From Pseudomonas spelaei (GTDB lineage Bacteria; Pseudomonadota; Gammaproteobacteria; Pseudomonadales; Pseudomonadaceae), in assembly GCF_009724245.1 (NCBI RefSeq), contig NZ_WNNK01000009.1:124001-188000 (forward strand): 64,000 nucleotides of DNA. Reading direction: 5' to 3'. A model generated the notes under the pieces. It had not been told where the DNA came from and did no database searches. It saw nothing but the letters and a program-made list of their open reading frames with translations. The translations under genes and the position numbers were made by a program. Below, in pieces: positions 35,648 through 45,412 of this stretch. Within the stretch, counting starts at the first letter, position 1; every line of letters begins with the position of its first letter.

Positions 35648-37276
35648 ATGCTTAAACACGCAGTCATTCCGTTATTAGTCAGCGCCGGTTTAATGGCTGC
35701 TGCACCCTTCGCCCAAGCGGCGACTAATCTGGTGTTCTGCTCCGAAGGGAGCCCGGCCGGTTTCGACCCAGGCCAGTACACCACCGGAACAGACTTCGAT
35801 GCTTCGGCCGAAACCATGTTCAACCGCCTGACCCAGTTCGAGCGCGGCGGCACCGCCGTGATTCCTGGGCTGGCCACCAGCTGGGACGTTTCCCCGGATG
35901 GCCTGACGTATACCTTCCACCTTCGTGAAGGCGTCAAGTTCCACACCACCCCGTACTTCAAGCCAACTCGTGAGTTCACGGCTGACGACGTACTGTTCAC
36001 CTTCAACCGGATGATCAATAAAGACGATCCATTCCGCAAAGCCTACCCCACCGAATTCCCGTACTTCACGGACATGGGGATGGACACCAACATCAAGAAC
36101 ATCGAGAAAGTCGATGACCACACCGTCAAGTTCACCCTTGGCACCGTGGACGCTGCTTTCATCCAGAACCTGGCCATGAGCTTCGCTTCCGTCCAGTCAG
36201 CTGAATACGCAGCCCAACTGTTGAAGGAAGGCAAGGCACAGGACATCAACCAGAAGCCGATCGGCACTGGTCCGTTCGTGTTCAAGAGCTACCAGAAAGA
36301 CTCCAACATCCGTTACACCGGCAACAAGGATTACTGGAAGCCTGAAGACGTGAAGATCGACAACCTGATCTTCGCCATCACCACCGACCCGTCGGTACGT
36401 ATCCAGAAGCTCAAGAAGAATGAATGCCAGGTCACCCTGTTCCCACGTCCGGCCGACCTCAAGGCCCTGGGCGACGACAAGGACCTGAAACTGCCGCACC
36501 AGGCCGGTTTCAACCTGGGCTACATCGCCTACAACGTGATGCCGGTGCTCAAAGGCCAAACTGCGCCTAACCCACTGTCCGACCTGCGAGTACGCGAGGC
36601 CCTGGACATGTCGGTGAACAAGCAGCAGATCATCGACTCGGTTTATCAGGGTGCAGGCCAACTGGCCGTCAACGCCATGCCGCCAACCCAATGGTCCTAT
36701 GACACCACCATCAAGGATGCCCCGCACGACCTGACCAAAGCCAAGGCATTGCTCAAGGAAGCAGGCGTCAAGGAAGGCACCGAAATCACCCTGTGGGCGA
36801 TGCCGGTTCAGCGTCCGTACAACCCGAACGCCAAGCTGATGGCTGAGATGCTGCAGAACGACTGGAAGCAGATCGGCCTGAAGGTCAACATCGTCAGCTA
36901 CGAGTGGGGCGAGTACATCAAGCGTTCCAAAGGCGGCGAGAACCAGGCCATGATCATTGGCTGGAGCGGCGACAATGGTGACCCGGACAACTGGCTGAAC
37001 GTGCTGTTCGGCTGCGATTCCCTGGCCGGCAACAACTTCTCCAAGTGGTGCGACAAGAAATTCGACGGCATCGTCAAAGAAGCCAAGGCGACTTCCGACG
37101 TAGCCAAACGCACCGAGCTGTACAAGCAGGCGCAACATATCCTCAAAGATGCAGTCCCGATGACACCTATCGCGCACTCGACGGTGTATCAACCCATGCG
37201 CAACAACGTGCAGGACTTCAAGATCAGCCCATTTGGCTTGAACTCCTTCTACGGCGTGAGCGTAAGCGGCAAGTAA
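35648..37276 (+). CDS. dppA2: Dipeptide ABC transporter substrate-binding protein, paralogue 2
   Basis: A 542-residue periplasmic peptide-binding protein, very close to paralogue 1 (NLVFCSEGSPAGFDPGQYTTGTDFDAS, ends shown: NLVFCSEG, TDFDAS). The signal peptide is MLKHAVIPLLVSAGLMAAAPFAQA. An ~8-residue insertion around MPVLKGQTAPNPLSDL (about 300-315) distinguishes it from paralogues 1 and 3. The ATG at 35648 with GAGG upstream was preferred to one 24 bases earlier, since it starts directly with the signal peptide. In P. aeruginosa the corresponding place is followed by mdpA and psdR; here paralogue 3 follows after a 305-base gap. Confidence 0.93.
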   Translation: MLKHAVIPLLVSAGLMAAAPFAQAATNLVFCSEGSPAGFDPGQYTTGTDFDASAETMFNRLTQFERGGTAVIPGLATSWDVSPDGLTYTFHLREGVKFHTTPYFKPTREFTADDVLFTFNRMINKDDPFRKAYPTEFPYFTDMGMDTNIKNIEKVDDHTVKFTLGTVDAAFIQNLAMSFASVQSAEYAAQLLKEGKAQDINQKPIGTGPFVFKSYQKDSNIRYTGNKDYWKPEDVKIDNLIFAITTDPSVRIQKLKKNECQVTLFPRPADLKALGDDKDLKLPHQAGFNLGYIAYNVMPVLKGQTAPNPLSDLRVREALDMSVNKQQIIDSVYQGAGQLAVNAMPPTQWSYDTTIKDAPHDLTKAKALLKEAGVKEGTEITLWAMPVQRPYNPNAKLMAEMLQNDWKQIGLKVNIVSYEWGEYIKRSKGGENQAMIIGWSGDNGDPDNWLNVLFGCDSLAGNNFSKWCDKKFDGIVKEAKATSDVAKRTELYKQAQHILKDAVPMTPIAHSTVYQPMRNNVQDFKISPFGLNSFYGVSVSGK

Positions 37277-37581
37277 GGATCCCTGGCGGCGACGTGTAAA
37301 AACGTCGCCGTTATTGCATCCGCCAAGACCATAGGAATCAGACTACATCCGCACCTGTTGCCACCCTACGGCAACAACCTGCGAATCACTCGTCCGTTAC
37401 CTACAAGGTCTGTCAGATTCGTTGCATTTACTGCCCGGCTCCCGACTCTTAACGTCGTGCACGGCAGAGGCACCGCACCTGTAGGGCACTTGCTGAATGT
37501 GGGGTCAGTGTTGTTTCCATGCCCTGAGCGGCCTGGCGATTGTTCACTGACGACAACAACAAACAAGGATTGGGGACTGTC
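37277..37581 (+). other. 305-base gap between dppA2 and dppA3: hairpin plus probable promoter region
   Basis: Ten bases past dppA2 is a hairpin CGGCGACGT/ACGTCGCCG (37287-37310) followed by TTATT, a weak terminator or mRNA-stabilising stem. The rest has no ORF with a ribosome site. It must contain whatever drives dppA3, but I see no convincing promoter hexamers. Confidence 0.5.
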
Positions 37582-39186
37582 ATGCGCCATACCACCGTTC
37601 TATCCGCGATTTTGGGCACCGGCCTGTTAGTCAGTGCGTCACTGAGCCAAGCGGCTGACAAGAAAAGCCTGGTGTTTTGCTCCGAAGGCAGCCCCGCTGG
37701 TTTCGACACCGCGCAATACACCACCGCCACGGACAACGATGTCGCCGAGCCGCTCTACAACCGTCTGGCTGAGTTCGAGAAAGGCGCCACCACGGTCGTC
37801 CCCGGCCTTGCAACCTCATGGGATATTTCGCCGGACGGTCTGACGTATACCTTCCACCTGCGCGAAGGGGTGAAATTCCACAGCAACAAGGACTTCAAAC
37901 CGACGCGCGACTTTGACGCCGACGACGTGCTGTTCACCTTCAACCGCATGCTTGACCCCGATCATCCCTTCCGCAAGGCCTACCCCACTGAGTTTCCATA
38001 CTTCACCGGGATGAGCCTGAACAAGAACATCGCCAAGGTCGAGAAAACCGACCCGTACACCGTGGTGATGACCTTAAACACGGTAGACGCCGCGTTTATC
38101 CAGAACATCGCCATGAGCTTCGCCTCGATCCTGTCGGCCGAATACGCCGAGCACTTGCTCAAGATCGGCAAGCCGAGCGAGATCAACCAAAAGCCGATCG
38201 GCACTGGGCCGTTCGTGTTCCAGCGTTACCAGAAAGACTCGCAGATTCGCTACACCGCCAACAAACACTACTGGGCACCGGACCGGGTCAAGCTTGATCA
38301 ACTGATCTTTGCCATCAACACCGACGCCTCGGTGCGGGTGCAGAAGCTCAAGGCCAACGAATGCCAGATCACCTTGCATCCGCGGCCTGCCGACGTCGAA
38401 GCCCTCAAGGCCGACCCGAAATTGCAACTGCTGACCAAGCCGGGCTTCAACCTTGGCTACATCGCTTATAACGTGCGGCACAAGCCGTTCGACCAGCTCG
38501 AAGTGCGCCAGGCCCTGGACATGGCGGTGAACAAGCAGAGCATTCTCAATGCGGTTTACCAGGGCGCGGGGCAACTGGCGGTCAACGCTATGCCGCCGAC
38601 CCAGTGGTCCTACGACGACACCATCAAGGACGCCGCCTACAACCCGGAAAAGGCCAAGCAATTGCTCAAGGCCGCCGGCGTCAAGGAAGGCACCGAAATC
38701 ACCCTGTGGGCGATGCCGGTGCAACGGCCGTACAACCCCAATGCCAAGCTGATGGCTGAAATGCTGCAAAGCGATTGGGCCAAGATCGGCCTCAAGGTCA
38801 AGATCGTCAGCTACGAATGGGGCGAGTACATCAAGCGCACCAAAAATGGCGAGCACGACATCAGCCTGATCGGCTGGACCGGCGACAACGGTGACCCGGA
38901 CAACTGGCTGGGCACCCTGTACAGCTGCGACGCCATCGGCGGGAACAACTACTCCATGTGGTGTGACCCGGCGTACGACAAGCTGATCAAGCAAGCCAAG
39001 GTCGTCACCGACCGCGAACAAAGGACGGTTCTGTACAAACAGGCACAGCAACTGCTTAAAGCACAGGTGCCGATCACACCAGTCGCCCACTCGACGGTCA
39101 ACCAGCCGTTAAGCGCCAAAGTCGAAGGTTTCAAAGTGAGCCCCTTCGGCCGCAACGTGTTCTCGGGCGTCAGCATCAACCCATAA
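37582..39186 (+). CDS. dppA3: Dipeptide ABC transporter substrate-binding protein, paralogue 3
   Basis: A 534-residue SBP_bac_5 family protein with a signal peptide ending SQAADKK (cleavage after AA near residue 25). It shares LVFCSEGSPAGFD, TYTFHLREGVKFH, IGTGPFVFQRYQKDSQIRY and GDNGDPDNWLG with its neighbours. Compared with paralogues 1 and 2 it has TDNDVAEPLYNRL in place of TDFDASAETxFNRL in the first lobe, a visible change near the ligand site. It precedes the OprD-family porin gene by 170 bases. Confidence 0.93.
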   Translation: MRHTTVLSAILGTGLLVSASLSQAADKKSLVFCSEGSPAGFDTAQYTTATDNDVAEPLYNRLAEFEKGATTVVPGLATSWDISPDGLTYTFHLREGVKFHSNKDFKPTRDFDADDVLFTFNRMLDPDHPFRKAYPTEFPYFTGMSLNKNIAKVEKTDPYTVVMTLNTVDAAFIQNIAMSFASILSAEYAEHLLKIGKPSEINQKPIGTGPFVFQRYQKDSQIRYTANKHYWAPDRVKLDQLIFAINTDASVRVQKLKANECQITLHPRPADVEALKADPKLQLLTKPGFNLGYIAYNVRHKPFDQLEVRQALDMAVNKQSILNAVYQGAGQLAVNAMPPTQWSYDDTIKDAAYNPEKAKQLLKAAGVKEGTEITLWAMPVQRPYNPNAKLMAEMLQSDWAKIGLKVKIVSYEWGEYIKRTKNGEHDISLIGWTGDNGDPDNWLGTLYSCDAIGGNNYSMWCDPAYDKLIKQAKVVTDREQRTVLYKQAQQLLKAQVPITPVAHSTVNQPLSAKVEGFKVSPFGRNVFSGVSINP

Positions 39187-39356
39187 GAAAATAACCGGAT
39201 TGCACAGGGCGAAGTTCGCTCTGTGGCAAACGTGCAGCCTCAATTCAGGAATCTTCCTACGGCACCGTTTGCAAAGGCTTGAGCGAGTTACACACCCAAT
39301 AGCCGGTTCACCTAAAAAGACCGGCATTAAAAAAGAGAACCAAAGGAGCTTCACCC

Positions 39357-40751
39357 ATGAAACTGAGCAGCACCGCGCTACTGGCCTTGGCCATCAGCAG
39401 CATCACGGCTAACGCCTATGCTGACCCTGCAAGTCAGGACTTCGTTCCTACCACTCTGGCCGGCTCCAGCGCCCAAAGCGAGGCCAAAGGCTTTATCGAT
39501 GGACAAAGCCTGGGCGGTACCACCCGTAACTGGTTCTCCAACGAGCAGAAGTTCCGGGGTGGCAAATTCACCTACCAAAAACACGGCGAAGCCCGTACCG
39601 ATGCGTACCGTACCAACTGGGTACAAGGCACGATCCTCAACTACAGCTCGGGCTTTACCCAAGGCACCGTAGGGGTCGCTACCGAAGTCGCGGCCTACAA
39701 CGCCGTGGTCCTGGACCGCAGCAAGCGCGATATCAAGGGCGGTTCCAACCGTACCCTGGCTGACTCCAACGGCGACGCCGTGGACCAGTGGAGCAAATTG
39801 GGCCTGGCCAACGTCAAGTTCCGTGTATCGAACACCACCTTGACCGCCGGTCGCCAGAACTTCAGCAGCGGCATCGTCGACACCATCGGCAACCGTGCGC
39901 TGCCTTCGAGCTTTGAAGGTGTGAGCTTCAACAGCGAAGAGTTCAGCAACCTGTCATTCCAGGGCGGCGTGTTTGACCGCGTCTCCCCACGGACCGAGCA
40001 AAGCCTGTCGAAATTCCGTACCGAATACGGCAATGGCGCTGAAACCGACAAGGTCAACACCCTCGGTGTGAACTACCAGCCGTTCAAAAGCCTGAAAACC
40101 AGCCTGTTCGCCGCTAACGTGGAAGACTTCTGGAACCAGTACTACTTCGGTGCAACCCACGAGTTGGGTGACAGCCAGACACTGGCACTGACCACTGGCC
40201 TGAACTACTACAAAACCGTCGATACCGGCAAAAAGTTGATGGGCACGATCGACAACGATACCTACTCGTTGTCGCTGGGCCTGACCCACCAGGCTCACAG
40301 CCTGACCTTCTCCTACCAGGCTGTGAACGGTAACGAGTACTTCGACTACCTGCACGAAACCAACGGTATCTACCTGGCCAACTCCCTGACGTCCGACTTT
40401 AACGGTCCGAACGAGAAGTCCTTCCAGATCGCCTACGGCCTCAACATGGCTGAATACGGCGTGCCAGGCCTGAAGTTCAACATCTACTCGGCTCGCGGCT
40501 GGGGCATCGACGGCACTCACTACACCGGCGACGGCGGCAGAGCAGGCTTCGCCTACAACGGCATTCAGGCCCAGGACGGCGAGAAGCACCAGGAATACGG
40601 TATCGGTACCTCCTACGCCGTGCAGAGCGGCCCGCTCAAGGCCACTGCCATTCGTGCGACCTACGTCACTCACCGTGCCACTGCCAACCAGGCTGACGGC
40701 AACATCCGTGAGTTCCGTCTGGTCACCACCATCCCGTTCAACATCCTTTAA
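39357..40751 (+). CDS. opdP: OprD-family outer-membrane porin, OpdP-like
   Basis: A 464-residue outer-membrane channel with a short signal (MKLSSTALLALAISSITANAYA) and the 18-strand OprD barrel. Family stretches are SLGGTTRNWFSNEQK (about 51-65), FTQGTVGVATEVAAYNAVVLDRS, a loop-3-like region with AGRQNFSSGIVDT, and the C-terminal strand ending VTTIPFNIL. In P. aeruginosa the porin at the same place, OpdP, passes glycine-glutamate and other small peptides. Its position between dppA paralogues 3 and 4 supports the same job here. Confidence 0.9.
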   Translation: MKLSSTALLALAISSITANAYADPASQDFVPTTLAGSSAQSEAKGFIDGQSLGGTTRNWFSNEQKFRGGKFTYQKHGEARTDAYRTNWVQGTILNYSSGFTQGTVGVATEVAAYNAVVLDRSKRDIKGGSNRTLADSNGDAVDQWSKLGLANVKFRVSNTTLTAGRQNFSSGIVDTIGNRALPSSFEGVSFNSEEFSNLSFQGGVFDRVSPRTEQSLSKFRTEYGNGAETDKVNTLGVNYQPFKSLKTSLFAANVEDFWNQYYFGATHELGDSQTLALTTGLNYYKTVDTGKKLMGTIDNDTYSLSLGLTHQAHSLTFSYQAVNGNEYFDYLHETNGIYLANSLTSDFNGPNEKSFQIAYGLNMAEYGVPGLKFNIYSARGWGIDGTHYTGDGGRAGFAYNGIQAQDGEKHQEYGIGTSYAVQSGPLKATAIRATYVTHRATANQADGNIREFRLVTTIPFNIL

Positions 40752-40761
40752 TTAGCGCCAG

Positions 40762-40795
40762 GTGTACGGCGGGCTCAGGACGAGCCCCCGTACAC
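40762..40795 (+). terminator. Hairpin after the porin gene
   Basis: GTGTACGG, CGGGCTC and their complements GAGCCC, CCGTACAC form a long stem ten bases past the porin stop. There is no U-run, so it is more likely an mRNA-stabilising or attenuating structure than a full terminator. Confidence 0.5.
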
Positions 40796-40830
40796 GCTTG
40801 TCTGGTTCAATCGATTGCAGAGGGCTCTCA

Positions 40831-42426
40831 ATGAAAATGCTCCCGTTACAAGCTGCCATTGCCGCTGCGCTGTTGAGCGTGGCGATTGGCGTTTCGGCCA
40901 AACCGCTGGTGGTCTGCACCGAGGCGAGCCCGGAAGGTTTCGACATGGTCCAATACACGACCGCAGTCACCGCTGACGCCGTGGCAGAAACCATTTTCAA
41001 CCGCCTGGTGGACTTCAAGCCTGGAACCACCGAAGTGGTCCCGGCACTCGCAGAATCCTGGGATATCAGCGAAGACGGACTGAAGTACACCTTCCACCTG
41101 CGCCAAGACATCAAGTTCCACACCACCGACTACTTCAAACCCACGCGCAACATGAATGCCGACGACGTGCTCTGGAGTTTCCAGCGTCAGTTGGACCCGA
41201 AACACCCGTGGCACAACAAGTCCAGCGTGGGCTTCCCGTACTTTGAAAGTATGGGCTTCAAGGAACTGCTCCAGAGCGTCGAGAAAACCGACGACAAGAC
41301 CGTGGTCTTCACCCTGACCCGTCGTGAAGCACCGTTCCTGGCCGATATTGCCATGGCGTTCTCTTCGATCTTCTCCGCTGAATACGCAGATCAGTTGCTC
41401 AAAGCCGACAAGACCGGCGATCTGAACAGCAAACCCATCGGCACCGGTCCGTTCATCTTCACCCGCTATGCCAAGGACGCCCAGGTACGTTTCAAGGCCA
41501 ACCCGGACTATTTCCGTGGCAAGCCTCCGGCGGATCCGCTGATCCTGGCGATCACCGTCGACAACAACGTGCGCCTGCAAAAACTCAAGGCCAACGAGTG
41601 CCAGATCGCGCTGTATCCAAAACCGGATGACATCCCGAGCATCAAGAAAGATCCAAACCTGAAAGTCGATGAGCTGGCGGCCATGACCACCAGTTACACG
41701 GCCTTGAACACCACTCGCAAGTACATGAGCGACGCCCGTGTGCGTCACGCCATCAACATTGCGTTCGACAAGGCAGGCTACACCGACGCCCTGTATGGCA
41801 AAGGTAACGCCATGGTCGGCACCGGACCGTATCCGCCGACACTGCTGGGCTTCAACGACAAGCTGAAGAACCCACCCCGCGACCTGGACAAAGCCCGCGC
41901 GCTGCTCAAGGAAGCCGGCGTGCCCGAAGGCACCGAGTTCACCCTGTTCACCCGCAACGGCGGCGGCCCGACCAACCCCAACCCGATGCTCGGCGCACAG
42001 CGCATGCAGTCGGACCTGGCCCAGATCGGCCTCAAAGTGAACATCAAGGTCATGGAATGGGGCGAAATGCTCAAGCGCGCCAAGAATGGCGAACATGACA
42101 TGGTTTCTGCCGGCTGGGCGGGGGATAACGGGGACCCGGATAACTTCCTCACACCAAACCTGAGTTGCGACGCAGCGAAAAACGGCGAAAACTACGCCCG
42201 CTGGTGTAACAAAGAGTTTCAAGACTTGATCGACAAGGCCCGCGCTGGCACTGAACCAGCGGCACGGGCTGTGCTCTATGAACAAGCCCAGGACGTTTTC
42301 GAAAAAGACCAACCATGGATTCCCATGGCTTACCCGAAAATGTTCACGGCCATGCGCAAGAACGTCGAGGGTTATACCCAAAGCCCTCTGACGACAAATA
42401 ACTTCGCCACCACCCAGGTGAAGTAG
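40831..42426 (+). CDS. dppA4: Dipeptide ABC transporter substrate-binding protein, paralogue 4
   Basis: A 531-residue periplasmic binding protein, closest in layout to the canonical DppA: LVVCTEASPEGFDMVQYTTAVTADAVAET, HPWHNKSSVGFPYFESMGF and NGGGPTNPNPMLGAQRMQSDL (ends and fragments given). The signal peptide is MKMLPLQAAIAAALLSVAIGVSA. It lies 75 bases before dppB, so it is the paralogue most directly in the transporter operon. A perfect 11-bp hairpin in that gap probably protects its mRNA and raises its level over the membrane components. Confidence 0.94.
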   Translation: MKMLPLQAAIAAALLSVAIGVSAKPLVVCTEASPEGFDMVQYTTAVTADAVAETIFNRLVDFKPGTTEVVPALAESWDISEDGLKYTFHLRQDIKFHTTDYFKPTRNMNADDVLWSFQRQLDPKHPWHNKSSVGFPYFESMGFKELLQSVEKTDDKTVVFTLTRREAPFLADIAMAFSSIFSAEYADQLLKADKTGDLNSKPIGTGPFIFTRYAKDAQVRFKANPDYFRGKPPADPLILAITVDNNVRLQKLKANECQIALYPKPDDIPSIKKDPNLKVDELAAMTTSYTALNTTRKYMSDARVRHAINIAFDKAGYTDALYGKGNAMVGTGPYPPTLLGFNDKLKNPPRDLDKARALLKEAGVPEGTEFTLFTRNGGGPTNPNPMLGAQRMQSDLAQIGLKVNIKVMEWGEMLKRAKNGEHDMVSAGWAGDNGDPDNFLTPNLSCDAAKNGENYARWCNKEFQDLIDKARAGTEPAARAVLYEQAQDVFEKDQPWIPMAYPKMFTAMRKNVEGYTQSPLTTNNFATTQVK

Positions 42427-42437
42427 ATAAGAGACGC

Positions 42438-42465
42438 CCGGCACCGTCGACCTGGACGGTGCCGG
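42438..42465 (+). other. Intercistronic hairpin between dppA4 and dppB
   Basis: CCGGCACCGTC, loop GACCTG and GACGGTGCCGG, an 11-bp perfect stem without U-run 12 bases past the dppA4 stop. Such stems typically stabilise the upstream binding-protein message. Confidence 0.7.
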
Positions 42466-42500
42466 ACCTGCCTAACCGGCTGATTGAGGTACACAACAAG

Positions 42501-43511
42501 ATGTTTAGTTTTATTGCCCGCCGATTGGGGTTATTGATCCCCACGTTTTTCGGCATCACCTTGCTGACGTTCGCGTTGATTCGCATGATCCCTGGCGATC
42601 CCGTGGAAGTCATGATGGGCGAACGACGAGTCGACCCCGAAATGCACGCTCAGGCAATGGAACGCCTTGGTCTGAATAAACCCTTGTATGCACAATACTT
42701 TGACTACGTCGGCAAGCTTGCCCACGGCGACCTTGGCGAATCCCTGCGTACCCGTACCAGCGTGTGGACTGAATTCACCGCCCTTTTCCCTGCGACCCTG
42801 GAACTGTCCATGGCCGCCCTGTTGTTCGCTGGCGTCCTGGGCCTGTTGGCCGGGGTGATCGCCGCCTTGAAGCGAGGATCCCTGTTCGACCATGGGGTGA
42901 TGGGCATCTCCCTCGCGGGATATTCGATGCCGATCTTCTGGTGGGGCCTGATCCTGATCATGTTCTTCTCCGTGAGCCTGGGCTGGACCCCGGTGTCCGG
43001 ACGTATCGACCTGCTCTACGACATCGAGCCGCGTACCGGCTTCATGCTGATCGACACCCTGCTGGCCAATGAACCCGACGCGTTCTTCGACGCCCTGCAC
43101 CACCTGATCCTGCCGGCCATCGTACTCGGCACCATTCCGCTGGCGGTGATCGCGCGGATGACCCGCTCCTCGATGCTCGAAGTGCTGCGTGAAGACTACA
43201 TTCGTACCGCCAAGGCCAAAGGCCTGTCGCCGGCACGCGTGGTGTTCGTCCACGGCCTGCGCAACGCGCTGATCCCGGTACTGACGGTGGTCGGCCTGCA
43301 AGTCGGCACCCTGCTGGCCGGTGCGGTCCTGACTGAAACCATCTTCTCCTGGCCCGGCATCGGCAAATGGCTGATCGAAGCCATTGGCGCACGGGACTAT
43401 CCCGTGGTGCAAAACGGCATCCTGTTAATCGCCTGCCTGGTGATTCTGGTGAACTTCGTGGTGGATATCCTCTACGGCTTCGCCAACCCACGCATCCGTC
43501 ACCAGCGCTGA
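42501..43511 (+). CDS. dppB: Dipeptide ABC transporter permease DppB
   Basis: A 336-residue inner-membrane permease with an N-terminal helix (IARRLGLLIPTFFGITLLTFALIRMIPGDP) and the BPD_transp_1 domain. The coupling EAA loop reads EVLREDYIRTAKAKGLSPARVVFVHGLRNALIPVL (ends EVLREDY, LRNALIPVL) near 228-262. It dimerises with DppC. The start MFSFIARR at 42501 was chosen over one 42 bases earlier because it matches DppB N-termini. It lies 4 bases before dppC. Confidence 0.96.
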   Translation: MFSFIARRLGLLIPTFFGITLLTFALIRMIPGDPVEVMMGERRVDPEMHAQAMERLGLNKPLYAQYFDYVGKLAHGDLGESLRTRTSVWTEFTALFPATLELSMAALLFAGVLGLLAGVIAALKRGSLFDHGVMGISLAGYSMPIFWWGLILIMFFSVSLGWTPVSGRIDLLYDIEPRTGFMLIDTLLANEPDAFFDALHHLILPAIVLGTIPLAVIARMTRSSMLEVLREDYIRTAKAKGLSPARVVFVHGLRNALIPVLTVVGLQVGTLLAGAVLTETIFSWPGIGKWLIEAIGARDYPVVQNGILLIACLVILVNFVVDILYGFANPRIRHQR

Positions 43512-43515
43512 GATC

Positions 43516-44433
43516 ATGACCATGACCACTCCAACTACTTCGGTAGCAGTCGATCAAAGCCTGCTTTATCCGTCCCCGTACAAAGAATTCTGGCAAGCCT
43601 TTTCCAAGAACAAGGGCGCGGTTGCCGGCCTGTTGTTCATGTTGCTGGTGATATTTTGCGCACTGTTTGCCCCGTGGGTAGCACCGCATAACCCGAGCGA
43701 ACAGTACCGTGACTTCCTGCTGACCCCGCCAGCCTGGCTGGAAGGTGGGCAGATGCAATTCCTGCTGGGCACCGACGAACTGGGCCGTGACTTGCTGTCG
43801 CGCCTGATTCAGGGTTCGCGCCTGTCGTTGCTGATCGGCTTGTCTTCGGTCGTCATGTCGCTGATCCCGGGGATTCTGCTGGGCCTGTTCGCCGGTTTCT
43901 TCCCGCGCCTGCTCGGCCCGACCATCATGCGTTTGATGGATATCATGCTGGCCCTGCCATCGCTGCTGCTGGCGGTGGCGATTGTCGCCATCCTCGGCCC
44001 TGGCCTGATCAACACCGTGATCGCCATCGCCATCGTGTCCCTGCCGTCCTATGTCCGCTTGACCCGCGCTGCGGTGATGGGCGAACTGAACCGCGACTAC
44101 GTGACTGCCGCCCGCCTCGCCGGCGCCGGCCTGCCCCGCCTGATGTTCGTCACCGTGCTGCCTAACTGCATGGCACCGTTGATCGTGCAGGCAACCTTGA
44201 GCTTCTCCTCGGCGATTCTCGATGCCGCAGCCCTGGGCTTCCTCGGTCTTGGCGTACAACCGCCAACCCCTGAGTGGGGCACCATGCTGGCTTCGGCTCG
44301 CGACTACATCGAACGCGCCTGGTGGGTGGTGAGTCTGCCTGGCTTGACCATTTTGCTCAGCGTGCTGGCAATCAACCTGATGGGCGACGGTCTGCGCGAT
44401 GCGCTGGACCCGAAACTCAAGAACGCCGCCTGA
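43516..44433 (+). CDS. dppC: Dipeptide ABC transporter permease DppC
   Basis: A 305-residue permease with an N-terminal cytoplasmic stretch, a first helix near 36-55 ([22 protein letters not shown]) and the [25 protein letters not shown] motif (about 78-102; ends [15 protein letters not shown]). The EAA loop is [33 protein letters not shown] (ends GELNRDY, LPNCMAP). It partners DppB. An alternative ATG lies two codons downstream. It lies 10 bases before dppD. Confidence 0.96.
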   Translation: MTMTTPTTSVAVDQSLLYPSPYKEFWQAFSKNKGAVAGLLFMLLVIFCALFAPWVAPHNPSEQYRDFLLTPPAWLEGGQMQFLLGTDELGRDLLSRLIQGSRLSLLIGLSSVVMSLIPGILLGLFAGFFPRLLGPTIMRLMDIMLALPSLLLAVAIVAILGPGLINTVIAIAIVSLPSYVRLTRAAVMGELNRDYVTAARLAGAGLPRLMFVTVLPNCMAPLIVQATLSFSSAILDAAALGFLGLGVQPPTPEWGTMLASARDYIERAWWVVSLPGLTILLSVLAINLMGDGLRDALDPKLKNAA

Positions 44434-44443
44434 GGAGATTCCC

Positions 44444-45412
44444 ATGTCACTGCTAGAAATCAAGAATCTCAATGTCCGCTTCGGCGACAAGACCGCCGTG
44501 CCGGTGGTCGATGGCCTCGACATTTCCGTCGACAAAGGCGAAGTACTGGCAATCGTTGGCGAGTCTGGCTCGGGTAAATCCGTGACCATGATGGCGCTGA
44601 TGGGCCTGATCGAACACCCCGGCATCGTCACCGCCGACGCCCTGAACTTCGACGGCAAGGACATGCTCAAGCTGAGCAACCGCCAGCGTCGGCAGATCGT
44701 CGGTAAAGACCTGGCGATGGTGTTCCAGGACCCGATGACCGCGCTGAACCCCAGCTACACCGTGGGTTTCCAGATCGAAGAAGTGCTGCGTCTGCACCTG
44801 AAGATGTCCAGCAAGCAAGCGCGCAAGCGTGCGATCGAACTGCTGGAAAAAGTAGAAATCCCAGGCGCTGCCAGCCGGATGGACGCCTACCCCCACCAGT
44901 TGTCCGGTGGTATGAGCCAGCGTGTGGCAATTGCCATGGCGATTGCCGGCGAGCCGAAACTGCTGATCGCCGATGAACCGACCACTGCGTTGGACGTGAC
45001 GATTCAGGCGCAGATCATGGAGTTGCTGCTGGCCCTGCAGAAAGAACAGAACATGGGCCTGGTGCTGATCACCCACGACCTGGCGGTCGTGGCGGAAACG
45101 GCCCAGCGTGTGTGTGTGATGTACGCCGGCCAAGCCGTGGAAGTTGGCCAGGTGCCTGGCCTGTTCGACGTTCCGGGGCATCCGTACAGCGAAGCATTGC
45201 TGGCGGCGATTCCGGAACACAGCATGGGCGCGGCCCGTCTGTCGACCTTGCCGGGCATCGTCCCCGGTCGTTATGACCGTCCACAGGGTTGCCTGCTGTC
45301 GCCACGCTGCCCGTATGTCCAGGACAGCTGCCGCCAGACCCGCCCGGGCCTGGACCCTAAAGCCCACAGCCTTGCGCGCTGCTTCTACCCCTTGAACCAG
45401 GAGGTGGCGTAA
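44444..45412 (+). CDS. dppD: Dipeptide ABC transporter ATP-binding protein DppD
   Basis: A 322-residue ATPase with Walker A GESGSGKS (about 38-45), signature [16 protein letters not shown] (about 155-170), Walker [15 protein letters not shown] and the switch H of [11 protein letters not shown]. The C-terminal oligopeptide-transporter domain has four cysteines ([14 protein letters not shown]...ARC), a likely Fe-S site as in DppD/OppD relatives. GAGGAG precedes the ATG. Its TAA shares its last A with the dppF ATG. Confidence 0.97.
   Translation: MSLLEIKNLNVRFGDKTAVPVVDGLDISVDKGEVLAIVGESGSGKSVTMMALMGLIEHPGIVTADALNFDGKDMLKLSNRQRRQIVGKDLAMVFQDPMTALNPSYTVGFQIEEVLRLHLKMSSKQARKRAIELLEKVEIPGAASRMDAYPHQLSGGMSQRVAIAMAIAGEPKLLIADEPTTALDVTIQAQIMELLLALQKEQNMGLVLITHDLAVVAETAQRVCVMYAGQAVEVGQVPGLFDVPGHPYSEALLAAIPEHSMGAARLSTLPGIVPGRYDRPQGCLLSPRCPYVQDSCRQTRPGLDPKAHSLARCFYPLNQEVA

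Noticed and set aside
40846-42444. 532-codon minus-strand frame opposite dppA4
   Set aside because: Antisense shadow of a clear binding protein; similar shadows exist opposite the other dppA genes.
43042-44679. 545-codon minus-strand frame opposite dppB/dppC
   Set aside because: Low-complexity Gln/Arg/His content, crosses several real genes, no motifs.
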